Source of the DNA: Nevskiaceae bacterium
GTDB taxonomy: Bacteria > Pseudomonadota > Gammaproteobacteria > Nevskiales > Nevskiaceae
Direction: 5' to 3'
Assembly: GCA_004298465.1 (NCBI GenBank)
Contig: SCRT01000018.1
Location: 1 to 64,000, forward strand
DNA length: 64,000 nucleotides
Part shown: positions 1 to 8,453 of the stretch, in pieces
Layout of the letters: the number at the start of each line of letters is the position of its first letter
How positions within the stretch are numbered: the first letter of the stretch is position 1
Made by a program: the position numbers and the translations under genes
The notes under the pieces: model-generated
What the model saw: only the letters and a program-made list of their open reading frames with translations
Told to the model about the DNA's origin: nothing
Databases searched by the model: none

Positions 1-117
1 GCCGCCCACAACGAGACCTGCTTTGGCGGCTACAAGAGCGAGTGGAACCTGGACAACGAGCAGATGTACCAGAAGTGGTTCACGCAGGAAGCCATCCAGC
101 GCCTCGGCGCGGTCTGA
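1..117 (+). CDS. C-terminal end of an unassigned protein (5' truncated by window)
   Basis: The frame is open from base 1 and ends with TGA at 115-117, giving 38 residues that finish ...EAIQRLGAV. The tail is rich in aromatic and charged residues (W, Y, Q, K) and I recognise no family motif in it. It is followed by a good intrinsic terminator and points the same way as the regulator gene downstream. The terminator between them suggests a separate transcription unit. It could belong to the same catabolic region, but no function is assigned. Confidence 0.6.
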   Translation, partial: AAHNETCFGGYKSEWNLDNEQMYQKWFTQEAIQRLGAV

Positions 118-161
118 GCCTGCGGGCCTTCATCCCACCTCTGTTGTCACCCTCCATGATT

Positions 162-190
162 GGCCGACCCTTGACGGGCCGGCCTTTTTT
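162..190 (+). terminator. Rho-independent terminator after the first gene
   Basis: A 9-bp stem with one mismatch (ggccgaccc / gggccggcc, loop ttgac) is followed at once by six T residues. It lies 45 nt after the stop codon at 117 and separates that gene from the regulator at 314. Confidence 0.75.
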
Positions 191-313
191 GGTTTCTGTG
201 ATCGCCCCGCCGCCCGCTTGATCCGCGTTCGGGAACAGCCAAGCATGCGGTCTTTCTCCCTGAACAGGTCGCTGTGGTAGCGTAAGGCAGGCGCTGCTTC
301 AACGGGGAAATGG

Positions 314-3106
314 ATGATGGTGAAACACGGCGCGTATGGAATGGGCAGAGAGCCGCCGTCGCGGCAGGCAGAGGCCGTGAGGCCTGTGGCCGAGGCCCCG
401 ACGTTTCCGTTCCATCCTGTCGAAACCGGGTTTTACCGCAGTTTCAGGGATTCCGCCGAACCGCCCGTACAGGTTATCGGGGTTTCGGCGCCTACGGGCT
501 ACGGCAAGACCGTCTTGCTCGCGGCGATGTGCCGGCATTACGAGACCCAGGGTTGCGATTGCATCTGGCTCGCACTTGACGACCGCGACATGAATGCAGA
601 GCGCATCCTGTCGCGGTTGGAGGTCGCACTACTGCCCGACGCCAGCGTGGTCCACGCTATAGAGGTCGTGCACCGCGGGCACGCACCCGAGGATGAACGC
701 ATTGCGACGCTCATCGCCGCGCTGGATGAACGGCGGCGTAGCGGGCGTACCGTGGTGCTGTTTATCGACAACTTCAATGCTTGCGGCGATACGGCTTGCA
801 AGACGCTGCTTGATGCGCTGGTGTTTCACACGGCGCCGGGTGTTCATCTCGTGCTTTCGAGTACCGCCGCGTTGCCGTTCAGCCAGGTACAGGCGAAGCT
901 GGAAGGCCGCGTCAGCAACGTGGGTTATGGCGAACTGTCGCTGACCGGCGCTGATATTCGCGAAATGCTGGGCGCCGAGTTGTGCGCTCGGTTGGGTGAG
1001 GATGCGCTTGCGGCGGTCGAACAGCAGACTGAAGGCTGGCCAGCGGCCGTCCGCCTGATGCAGATCATCCTGAGCCAGTCGGCCGACCCGCGCGCTGCCG
1101 TCGAGCAGTTCTCCGGCGCGGACGAGGATCTCGCGGATTTCCTGAACCGGCGGGTTCTGCAGGCGTTCGCTGACCAGCCCAGGCGGTTCTTGCTGGAGCT
1201 GGCCTTGCTACGGCATTTCTCGGTCGAATCCGCAATCGAAGTAACGGGTGACCTCCGCGCGGGCGAATACATTCGCGACCTAATCCAGCGCAATCTGTTC
1301 GTGATTCCCCTGGATCGCAACCAGAGCGAATACCGGCTGCACGGCTTGTTCCGGGAATTTCTGCTGGGAGAAGGCCGGTCGCAGATCAGCCCGCAGCGAC
1401 GCATGGAGATCCTGTCGCGCGCGGCTACGTGGTACGAACACGCACGAGAATGGTGGAGTGCCGCCGAGTATGCGCTGGACTCTGGTTCCACGCCGCTTGC
1501 GGTGGCTGTGCTGGAGCGTGTCGCGGCATTGTTTGTGCGCGATCGCGGCGACCTCGGGCAGTACATCACGTGGATGGAACGCCTCAACGAGTCGGGCACT
1601 ACCGGCGGGTGGGAGTCTGAGATGTGGTACGTCTGGGCGCTGACTTTCTACCGGCGCTATGCGGTGGCCCAGAAGCATCTGCGCCGGCTGCTGGTCCGGC
1701 TGGAACGCGCTGGCGATACCGGCTTGTCCGCGGAACATGCGCAAGGCCTGAAACGGCGCCTGGATCTCCTGGGCATCGCGATCGACATCTACACGGACCA
1801 GTTGGCCGATGCACGCGAGCACGCTAGCGCCTGGCTGCCGAGGCGTGCCGGAGACGATCCATTCAACGTGGCGACCGTCGCGTGTGCCGCCGTGCTGGTT
1901 CTGTGTGTCGACCACCGATTCTCGGATGCCCAGCAGAACCTGCGGATCGCGCGTTCCAGCATCACCCAGACGGACAGTGATTATGGGATCGCCTGGGTAG
2001 CCCTGATTTCCTCATTGCCCTGGCTGTACGAAGGCGACTATGCGCGGGCGCACGAGCCGTTGATGGCCGCCATCGGGCGTGCACGGCAGACGCTGGGGGA
2101 GTCCTCGGGCATCGTGGGGACCCTCTCGCTGGTCGCCGCGAAGGTTGCCGTGGAACGCGGACGCGACGCCGACGCGCGAGAACTGCTGAAAGCCGGCGTA
2201 CACCGTATCGAGACCCACGGCGTGCTGGATACGGCAGCGTTCGGTCTGGATGCCGCTCTCAAGCTGTGGGATGGGGGGTCGGGCGATTCCGTGGAACTGG
2301 ACCGGCTGCGCAGCTACGCTGCAGCGTATCCGCCGCGGTTGGCGCTGATGTTTGCCTGCTTGCTGATCCGCCGGCTGGTGCGGCTGGGTCGGGTTGACGA
2401 AGCGCTGGCCGAGGCGTCAGGGGCCGGAATTCCCCTCCAAGGGCCGAGCGTGCGCCGGGTGTTCAACGACATCGAGCTCAACGCCTCCACGCACGAACTG
2501 ATCAGCGCCGTGCAGATCGACCTGGAAATCGCCCGTGGCCGTTTCACCCATGCTGCGGGGCGTATCAAGCGGGAGGTCAAGATCGCGCGGGACGCTGGGT
2601 GCTGCGGACGGCTGGTTGAGCTGGCACTGGACGAGACGGTGCTGTCCGTGTCTTCGCACAATGTCGCAGACGCCCAGCGCCATCTTGCGCGTGCCGTGCG
2701 CTGGGCCGCGAAGCGGGAGTACCTGCGGCCGTTCCGGGACCGCCAGGAGCTCGTGGCGGGCATCGTCAACAACACACGCGTGAAGGATTGGGGTTTCGTC
2801 GTGGACGACGAACGCCAGTTCTTCGCGAAGATCTGCGAAGGCTTGCCGGTCACGAACTCGGCACTGCTGGAAAAGCTGGACGAACTGAATCTCGCGGTGA
2901 CGCTGGCGGACTCGCCTACGGCGCGTGAGCTGGAGTTGCTGCGGCTGGTGGAGGCTGGCCTGACGAACCAGCAGTTGGCCGACAAGCTGCTGCTGTCCGT
3001 CGCCACCGTGAAGTGGCACCTGTACAACCTGTACGCGAAGTTGGGCGTTTCCAACCGCGCCGCGGCGCTGTCGCGGGCACGGGCGCTCAATCTTCTGGTG
3101 CGCTGA
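314..3106 (+). CDS. MalT/LuxR-family ATP-dependent transcriptional regulator
   Basis: A 930-residue regulator of the large LuxR (LAL/MalT) type. A Walker A motif (APTGYGKT, residues 59-66) and a Walker B-like stretch (LFID, about residue 150) form a STAND-type ATPase. A long helical, TPR-like middle follows. The last 60 residues are a LuxR helix-turn-helix beginning TARELELLRLVEAGLTNQQ and ending in the usual VKWHLYNLYAKLGV helix. In this family an inducer and ATP drive oligomerisation and DNA binding. The gene precedes and reads toward the hydroxylase and reductase genes at 3204 and 4423, so it is probably their activator (inference from position). The start is ATG 314, 6 nt after a GGGG motif; ATG 317 is equally possible. 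Confidence 0.88.
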   Translation: MMVKHGAYGMGREPPSRQAEAVRPVAEAPTFPFHPVETGFYRSFRDSAEPPVQVIGVSAPTGYGKTVLLAAMCRHYETQGCDCIWLALDDRDMNAERILSRLEVALLPDASVVHAIEVVHRGHAPEDERIATLIAALDERRRSGRTVVLFIDNFNACGDTACKTLLDALVFHTAPGVHLVLSSTAALPFSQVQAKLEGRVSNVGYGELSLTGADIREMLGAELCARLGEDALAAVEQQTEGWPAAVRLMQIILSQSADPRAAVEQFSGADEDLADFLNRRVLQAFADQPRRFLLELALLRHFSVESAIEVTGDLRAGEYIRDLIQRNLFVIPLDRNQSEYRLHGLFREFLLGEGRSQISPQRRMEILSRAATWYEHAREWWSAAEYALDSGSTPLAVAVLERVAALFVRDRGDLGQYITWMERLNESGTTGGWESEMWYVWALTFYRRYAVAQKHLRRLLVRLERAGDTGLSAEHAQGLKRRLDLLGIAIDIYTDQLADAREHASAWLPRRAGDDPFNVATVACAAVLVLCVDHRFSDAQQNLRIARSSITQTDSDYGIAWVALISSLPWLYEGDYARAHEPLMAAIGRARQTLGESSGIVGTLSLVAAKVAVERGRDADARELLKAGVHRIETHGVLDTAAFGLDAALKLWDGGSGDSVELDRLRSYAAAYPPRLALMFACLLIRRLVRLGRVDEALAEASGAGIPLQGPSVRRVFNDIELNASTHELISAVQIDLEIARGRFTHAAGRIKREVKIARDAGCCGRLVELALDETVLSVSSHNVADAQRHLARAVRWAAKREYLRPFRDRQELVAGIVNNTRVKDWGFVVDDERQFFAKICEGLPVTNSALLEKLDELNLAVTLADSPTARELELLRLVEAGLTNQQLADKLLLSVATVKWHLYNLYAKLGVSNRAAALSRARALNLLVR

Positions 3107-3203
3107 CCCGCATGGCCAAACCTTCGTCGGGCTTTTTCAAGCGGGTGGTGGCGCACCCTGCGATCAGGTTCGAGACCCAGAACGGCTTGGAGGAGATCAG
3201 GAC

Positions 3204-4349
3204 ATGCTCGAGCGGAGCAAGCTGGATTATTTCAAATATTGTCTGTCGCCCGTCGTGTTGCTGCTGTCGGCCTGGGGCCTGTGGGTGGGGGGCAATTACA
3301 CGTGGGTCGGACTCGGCACGCTGCTGGCCCTGCTGTTCGGCGATGCGTTCCTGAAGTCCGACTATTCCGTGCGGGACCAGCGCTGGCCGTGGATCTACGA
3401 CGCGGTCATTGCCGTCACGGTGATCCTGAGCATCGTGAACGTGGTCTATTACGCGTGGCTGGTCGGGGCCGGCCATTTTGCGACGACGGCCTCCGCCTGG
3501 GGTGCGTTCCTGTCCATGATGTTCGTTGGTTTCGTAGTTGCCGCGCCGCCGGTGCACGAGCTGTTCCATCGCGAAGGCACGTTTCTGCGTACGTTGGGCC
3601 GCGTCGGTTCAACGGCGGTAATCTTTGACCCGTGGCGCGAGATCACCCACGTCGTCACCCACCATATGCACGTGTCGACGCCTGATGACCCGGATTACGC
3701 TCGTCGGGGCGATACCGTGTACGGACATTTGGTGCGGACTTTCCCGCGACAGATCAAGGAGGCATACCACCTTGAGCGCATGATGTGGCGAAAGCGCGGG
3801 CGTAAATGGTGGAACCCGCACAACGCGTGGGTACCGCGTGCCGCATCCATGGTTGCGTTTGCCACGTTGCTATATGCGGTAGGAGGCGGGCTGGGCATGG
3901 TTCTGGCGCTGGCCTCGGTCTTGGCGGGCCCGCGCCTGCTTCTGGAGGTGTTCAACTACTGCAACCACTACGGCTTGATCTCTGCGTCGCCGGGGCATTT
4001 CCAGCGCCAGCACACCTGGAACCATCTGACGCCATTCGTGCGCATTCTGGCGCTGGAGATTACCAACCATTATGGACACCACATGGACGGCTACAAGCCG
4101 TTCTACGCGCTGGAACCGGACGAAGGCGGTCCTGAGCAGCCGCAGTTCCTGATGGCGGTACTGCTGGCGCTGGTACCCCCGATGTGGTTCGCGGTCATCA
4201 AGCCGCTGCTCAAGGACTGGGATGCGCATTACGCCACTCCGCAGGAACGCGAGATCGCCTATGCGGAGAATGCCCGCGCCGGTTGGCATGACCTGAATGG
4301 CGGCTTACCCATGCCACCGGAGAAGAGTGCGCATCTGTTGCCGGCCTGA
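3204..4349 (+). CDS. XylM/AlkB-like membrane di-iron hydroxylase
   Basis: A 381-residue integral membrane non-haem di-iron monooxygenase of the fatty-acid desaturase/AlkB superfamily. The histidine boxes are visible: HELFH at 118-122, HVVTHHMH at 149-156 followed by the STPDDP motif typical of AlkB relatives, NYCNHYGL near 250, and NHYGHHM at 288-294. Hydrophobic segments lie at the N-terminus and between the boxes. The length and the neighbouring XylA-type reductase match xylene or p-cymene methyl hydroxylase (XylM/CymA) better than classical AlkB, which uses rubredoxin. A strong ribosome site (GGAGGAG) sits 9 nt before the ATG. The substrate is inferred to be an alkyl or methyl group on a hydrocarbon or terpene; it cannot be read from sequence. 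Confidence 0.85.
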   Translation: MLERSKLDYFKYCLSPVVLLLSAWGLWVGGNYTWVGLGTLLALLFGDAFLKSDYSVRDQRWPWIYDAVIAVTVILSIVNVVYYAWLVGAGHFATTASAWGAFLSMMFVGFVVAAPPVHELFHREGTFLRTLGRVGSTAVIFDPWREITHVVTHHMHVSTPDDPDYARRGDTVYGHLVRTFPRQIKEAYHLERMMWRKRGRKWWNPHNAWVPRAASMVAFATLLYAVGGGLGMVLALASVLAGPRLLLEVFNYCNHYGLISASPGHFQRQHTWNHLTPFVRILALEITNHYGHHMDGYKPFYALEPDEGGPEQPQFLMAVLLALVPPMWFAVIKPLLKDWDAHYATPQEREIAYAENARAGWHDLNGGLPMPPEKSAHLLPA

Positions 4350-4422
4350 TTGCCTTGGTCATTTGATGCCTGCATGGGAATGCGGGCAGTAGGGTAGGCC
4401 ACAACACCGCCTTTTTTCTAGG

Positions 4423-5514
4423 ATGAAGATATTGACAGTGGCGGAACTGCAGGGACAGAAGGAGAGAGCAGGGGCCGCGGCGCTATCGAGCCGTGTCACG
4501 GTCGTCGGCAGCGGTACGACCTTCCAGGTGCCGAAAGGTGATCTGCTATTGATGTCGGCCCTGGCGCAGGGCGTGGATTACCCGCACAACTGCCGCGTCG
4601 GCACCTGCGGAACGTGCAAGACGCGCCTGCTGAAAGGGCGGATCAGCCCGCTCGTCGACTTTGCGCTGTCGCCGCTGACGAACGAGGAGCTCGAAAACGG
4701 CTACATCCTCGCCTGCCAGTCGAAGGTGCGAACGGATCTAGAGATCGACGTCAAGCTCGGAACCGGGCATCGGGATCTGCCCGTCCGCTCGGTCGCGGGC
4801 CATGTCTGCGCCTGGCGCCGCCTGCCGGGTGAGGTGGTGGATCTGCGGCTGCGGCTCGACGCGCCTTTGATGTTCGCGGCGGGACAGTACGGCATCTTGG
4901 CGCCGTCTGGGTCGTTCGTTCAGCGTTCCTATTCGTTCTACGACGCACCACCCGACCCCGCAGGCAGCGGTGCCCAGGAAGTCGGCTTTCTGGTTCGCCG
5001 CCTGCCCGGCGGGAAGTTTTCCGCGTGGGTCTATGGCGCTGACCTCAAGGGGGCCAAGCTGTGGCTGCAGGCACCGATGGGGACCATGGGCTTCGATGAG
5101 TTCGACCGCGATGGCCTGTGCGTCGCAGGCGGCACGGGCCTGGCCCCGATCCTGTCCATCGTCAGCCACCGCTTGAAGCAATCGGCTACGGCTCGCTTCA
5201 CGATCGTCTTCGGATCGCGCTCCGCACAGGATAATTTCGCCGACGCCCTGCTGGCTAATCTGCTCGAGCGCGAGTCGCAACGTGTCCGCCTCGTCAACAT
5301 CCTGTCGAATGAACCGACGGGGTCGGCGTGGAGGGGCCGTCGGGGTCTGGTGACGGATGCCCTGGACGCCGCGCTGGGCGTCGACTACGCGAATGCCGCG
5401 GCTTTCGTGTGCGGCAGCCTGCCGATGGTCGAGGCCGTCGAAAAAAAGCTGCTTCAGCTTGGGGTCGATCCCGATCGCGTGCATGCCGACAAGTTCGTGC
5501 CGGCCGCCTACTAG
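4423..5514 (+). CDS. XylA-type ferredoxin--NAD(P)H reductase
   Basis: A 363-residue electron-transfer flavoprotein. The N-terminal plant-type [2Fe-2S] domain carries C57, C62, C65 and C98 (CxxxxCGTC...C). The FAD domain follows with RSYSF at 168-172, and the NAD(P) domain has GGTGLAP at 236-242. The C-terminus ends in the usual VHADKF-type motif. The domain order (ferredoxin first) is that of XylA and related single-component reductases, which pass electrons from NADH to a membrane or Rieske oxygenase. It lies 73 nt after the membrane hydroxylase, so it is almost certainly its redox partner. The first 20 or so residues precede the ferredoxin fold and the Shine-Dalgarno is weak (AGG touching the ATG), so the start is the least certain part. 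Confidence 0.88.
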   Translation: MKILTVAELQGQKERAGAAALSSRVTVVGSGTTFQVPKGDLLLMSALAQGVDYPHNCRVGTCGTCKTRLLKGRISPLVDFALSPLTNEELENGYILACQSKVRTDLEIDVKLGTGHRDLPVRSVAGHVCAWRRLPGEVVDLRLRLDAPLMFAAGQYGILAPSGSFVQRSYSFYDAPPDPAGSGAQEVGFLVRRLPGGKFSAWVYGADLKGAKLWLQAPMGTMGFDEFDRDGLCVAGGTGLAPILSIVSHRLKQSATARFTIVFGSRSAQDNFADALLANLLERESQRVRLVNILSNEPTGSAWRGRRGLVTDALDAALGVDYANAAAFVCGSLPMVEAVEKKLLQLGVDPDRVHADKFVPAAY

Positions 5515-5582
5515 GCCGGTTGCTGGAGCATGCCCCTGGTGGCGTGTAATTGGCGAACAACTGGACAAAAAAGGAGTGAGGC

Positions 5583-5924
5583 ATGCTGGGATTCGTGTTC
5601 GTGCTGTTCCTGCTTGCCGCGTGCGGCGGCGTGCTGATGCTGTTGCTGATCGCCGCGGGCAAGAACTATCCGCAATGGCTGGGCACGGGGCATGGGGTAT
5701 TCGCCCTGGTGTGCCTGTGCGCACTGTTCGTCGTGAATCTGCTGGGTGAGACGGCCACCCCCGCTGCCGCATGGTGGGCGCTCGGCGTCTTCGTTGCCGG
5801 GTTCATCGGCGGGATGCTCCTGTTCCGGTATCTGTACAAGGGGCGGGCAACCGTGCCGCTGGTGCTGCTGCATGGCGGGCTGAACACGCTGGGGCTGGTC
5901 CTGCTCTACAACGCGGCGTTTTAG
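5583..5924 (+). CDS. small polytopic membrane protein
   Basis: A 113-residue hydrophobic protein with about four predicted membrane helices (residues about 3-24, 37-54, 63-84 and 92-111). A near-perfect ribosome site (AAGGAG) precedes the ATG. It is the last gene of the group that starts with the hydroxylase, 68 nt after the reductase stop. I see no catalytic or metal-binding motif. It may help in hydrophobic substrate uptake or in assembly of the membrane hydroxylase; this rests on context only. Confidence 0.7.
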   Translation: MLGFVFVLFLLAACGGVLMLLLIAAGKNYPQWLGTGHGVFALVCLCALFVVNLLGETATPAAAWWALGVFVAGFIGGMLLFRYLYKGRATVPLVLLHGGLNTLGLVLLYNAAF

Positions 5925-6229
5925 AGGGCCGGGTTGTTTCCCCACATCTGAACGCGCGGGAACGGCATGCAGCACGTGCTGTAACTTACGGGAAAGGCTT
6001 TCCGGGTGGTCCGCACTGGCCCGCCCGCTGCACCTGTCGTTTCCAGTTTCCCGAACGCCGCTTGCGGCGCTTCGCCAGCTTCGGAAAGCCGGTCGGGCCG
6101 TGCGCTGAAGGCGTTGTTGAACGCTTCGTTCCATAAAGGCTGCGACCGGGTGGCAGCCATGCCCGTCGGTTGCATCCTGTGCCGCAATCCGTGAGCTGTC
6201 TGCCGCACTATGTGATGGATGCGGGATGC
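5925..6229. other. non-coding stretch between hydroxylase group and LLM monooxygenase
   Basis: No convincing gene is seen. Several GC-rich dyads are present (for example around 6052-6100), but none has a T-tract that would make a clear terminator. The promoter and operator of the next gene start at 6230. Confidence 0.5.
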
Positions 6230-6258
6230 TTGACAAGGCATGGTCGTTCGTTAATGAT
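6230..6258 (+). promoter_or_regulatory. sigma70-type promoter of the LLM monooxygenase gene
   Basis: TTGACA at 6230-6235 is a perfect -35. It is followed by a 17-nt spacer and AATGAT (6253-6258) as a 4/6 -10. The start site would fall near 6265, inside the palindrome described next, leaving a leader of about 37 nt. Confidence 0.65.
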
Positions 6259-6262
6259 AAAA

Positions 6263-6288
6263 ATATCAAGTGATATAAATATCAACAA
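6263..6288. promoter_or_regulatory. candidate operator: ATATCA palindrome plus third half-site
   Basis: ATATCA-AG-TGATAT (6263-6276) is a perfect 6-bp dyad lying at the predicted transcription start. A further AAATATCA copy follows at 6277-6284. AT-rich dyads at this position usually bind a repressor. The TetR gene at 7775 is the obvious candidate, but the link is inference. Confidence 0.5.
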
Positions 6289-6301
6289 TCGAGGAGAGGT
6301 C

Positions 6302-7675
6302 ATGAAGAAGATGCATCTCAACGGGTTTTCCCAGGCCTGCGTCGGGCACCACTCCGAGGGGCAGTGGAAGAATCCGCAATACCGTCTCGATTCGGGCTAC
6401 CGGACAATGGATTACTGGGTGGAGTTGGCGCGCACGCTGGAACGCGGGTTCTTCGATTCGCTGTTTCTGGCTGACGTGCACGGCACGTACAACGTCTACC
6501 AGGGCTCCAACCGCGCAGCGATCCAGCATGGCGTGCAGTTCCCGGCCGTGGATCCTACCTTCCTGATTCCGGCCATGGCTGGAGCCACGCGGCACCTGGG
6601 GCTTGCGTGCACTTACAGCACGACGTATTTCCCGCCGTACCACACGGCGAAAGTGTTTTCCACGCTGGACCATCTCACGAACGGGCGGGTCGCGTGGAAC
6701 ATCGTCGCGTCTTATCTGAAGGATGCGATGGCAGACTTCGGCATTCAGGACAATTTGTCGCATGACGAGCGCTACGAGCGTGCGGACGAATATATGGATG
6801 TTGTCTACAAACTGTGGGAGCAATCGTGGGACGAGGATGCCGTCGTTCGTGATATCGGGCGTGACATGTTCACCGACCCCGACCGGGTCCACACCATTCA
6901 TCACAAGGGCCGCTGGTTCGAGAGCGTGACCGGCCCGCACATGTGCGAGCCTTCATCGCAACGCACGCCGGTTCTGTTCCAGGCCGGGGCGTCGGGTCGT
7001 GGCGTGGCCTTTGCCGGCCGCCATGCGGAATGTGTGTTCACGGTGTCGCCGACGCTGGCAGCCGGTGCCAAGGACGTCAAGAAGCTGCGTGCGGCGGCGG
7101 TCGAAGCCGGGCGCGACCCGGACGACATCAAGATCAACCAGGGGCTGTGTATCATCGTTGCCCCGACCGATGAACTGGCGAAGCTGGAAGAACAGAAGTT
7201 GCGTTCCTACGCAAGCCCGGATGGCGCACTTGCATTGTTCTCCGGCTGGTTGGGCATGGATGTCTCCGCAATTCCACGCGGCGAGAAGCTGGACGAGTCT
7301 TCCACCGACGTTGCCATTCACAGCCTTCGCGGCTTCATGCAACGCATCGATCCGACCCGTGACTGGACATTGGGTGCGATTGCCGACTACATGGCGCTGG
7401 GCAGCATCTTCCCGAAAGTGGTGGGCTCGCCGAGCACCGTTGCGGATGAAATGGAGCGCTGGATGGACGAGGCGGGGATGGATGGATTCAATATCCACGC
7501 GCCAACACAGCTTTCGGGCCTGACCGACTTCGTCGATCTCGTCGTTCCGGAACTACAGAAACGCGGGCGCCTGCGTACCGCCTACGAGGGTACCACGTTG
7601 CGTGAATCCTTCTTCGGCGCGGGACACAAGCGATTGTCGGCGCGTCATCCGGGCCGGGGAGTCATCGGTCACTGA
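6302..7675 (+). CDS. LLM-class FMN-dependent monooxygenase (NtaA/SnaA/DszA type)
   Basis: A 457-residue flavin-dependent oxygenase of the bacterial luciferase superfamily, in the NtaA/SnaA/DszA/SoxA branch. The N-terminus fits this branch (phrases such as FFDSLFLADVHG, then DHLTNGRVAWNIVASY near residue 130). Such enzymes use FMNH2 supplied by a separate reductase to hydroxylate or cleave the substrate; the FMN reductase at 9733 is the likely partner. An in-frame ATG exists at 6170, but ATG 6302 has a strong GGAGAGG ribosome site and lies after the promoter, so it is chosen. Substrate unknown. Confidence 0.85.
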   Translation: MKKMHLNGFSQACVGHHSEGQWKNPQYRLDSGYRTMDYWVELARTLERGFFDSLFLADVHGTYNVYQGSNRAAIQHGVQFPAVDPTFLIPAMAGATRHLGLACTYSTTYFPPYHTAKVFSTLDHLTNGRVAWNIVASYLKDAMADFGIQDNLSHDERYERADEYMDVVYKLWEQSWDEDAVVRDIGRDMFTDPDRVHTIHHKGRWFESVTGPHMCEPSSQRTPVLFQAGASGRGVAFAGRHAECVFTVSPTLAAGAKDVKKLRAAAVEAGRDPDDIKINQGLCIIVAPTDELAKLEEQKLRSYASPDGALALFSGWLGMDVSAIPRGEKLDESSTDVAIHSLRGFMQRIDPTRDWTLGAIADYMALGSIFPKVVGSPSTVADEMERWMDEAGMDGFNIHAPTQLSGLTDFVDLVVPELQKRGRLRTAYEGTTLRESFFGAGHKRLSARHPGRGVIGH

Positions 7676-7774
7676 CCGGCACGGCACTTTAGAAATCTCC
7701 TGTTCTGCATAAGCGGATGGCTAACGTGTACCGACGCAGTGCCCTTAGAATGAAACTTTACGTCGAATCGAGGA

Positions 7775-8416
7775 ATGCCCGTGCCGCAGTCTGGGCGCCC
7801 ATCAGCGGGCACGAAACCCGCTGTGCACAGTACCCGCCGTCGGATGCGTGCGGAAGATCGTTACGCACAGCTTTTGCGGGTGGCGATCCAGGTCGCTGCC
7901 GACAAGGGGCTGGACCGGCTCGTGCATGCCGATGTCGCGGCTTCGGCGGGTGTGTCCACACCCACGGTATTCCAGTATTTCTCCGACCGCGAGGTGCTGC
8001 TGACGTCGGTGATCGGGGAAGTCGACCGTTTCTATCGGGACATGGCGCGCCGTTGTCATCAGCCGGGCAAGCCACCGGTCGAGCGCATCCACGACCACTT
8101 CGCCAGTTTTTCGGATTCACTCGACAGCGATCGCGACTATGCCGTCGTATGGCTCGACTGGAGTACGCATTTCCGCAACGAATACGGCCTTTGGGATGCC
8201 TTCGTGCAGTTCCAGGAATACGTGATCTCGAAAGTCCAGGAATCCGTACGCGACGGCCAGCAGGCGGGCACCATTTCCATGCGGACGTCGGCAGCCGACA
8301 CAGCGCGCCTGATCACGGTCGCGAGCTACGGGGTGACACAGCTCAAGTTCATGAACCGTGGCCGCGCGATCATGGATCGCTTCGCGGAACAGATGCTGTC
8401 CCTGACGCTGGCCTGA
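7775..8416 (+). CDS. TetR/AcrR-family transcriptional regulator
   Basis: A 213-residue regulator. The N-terminal helix-turn-helix is clear at about residues 30-75 (DVAASAGVSTPTVFQYFSDR followed by the typical LLTSVIGEV helix). The C-terminal ligand domain has no recognisable subfamily signature. The gene lies 99 nt after the LLM monooxygenase and just before the transporter, so it probably controls this group, perhaps through the palindrome at 6263. The ATG at 7775 has a purine-rich GAGG only 1 nt upstream. ATG 7844 (starting MRAEDRY) is an alternative that would still keep the whole DNA-binding domain. Confidence 0.8.
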   Translation: MPVPQSGRPSAGTKPAVHSTRRRMRAEDRYAQLLRVAIQVAADKGLDRLVHADVAASAGVSTPTVFQYFSDREVLLTSVIGEVDRFYRDMARRCHQPGKPPVERIHDHFASFSDSLDSDRDYAVVWLDWSTHFRNEYGLWDAFVQFQEYVISKVQESVRDGQQAGTISMRTSAADTARLITVASYGVTQLKFMNRGRAIMDRFAEQMLSLTLA

Positions 8417-8453
8417 CGAGTCGGGAGGGCCAACGCCCCAGGTCTTGGCTCGC

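Noticed and set aside
6170-6301. ATG 6170 as start of the LLM monooxygenase
   Set aside because: The extra 44 residues are unlike the family, include the promoter and operator, and lack a ribosome site; ATG 6302 has GGAGAGG.
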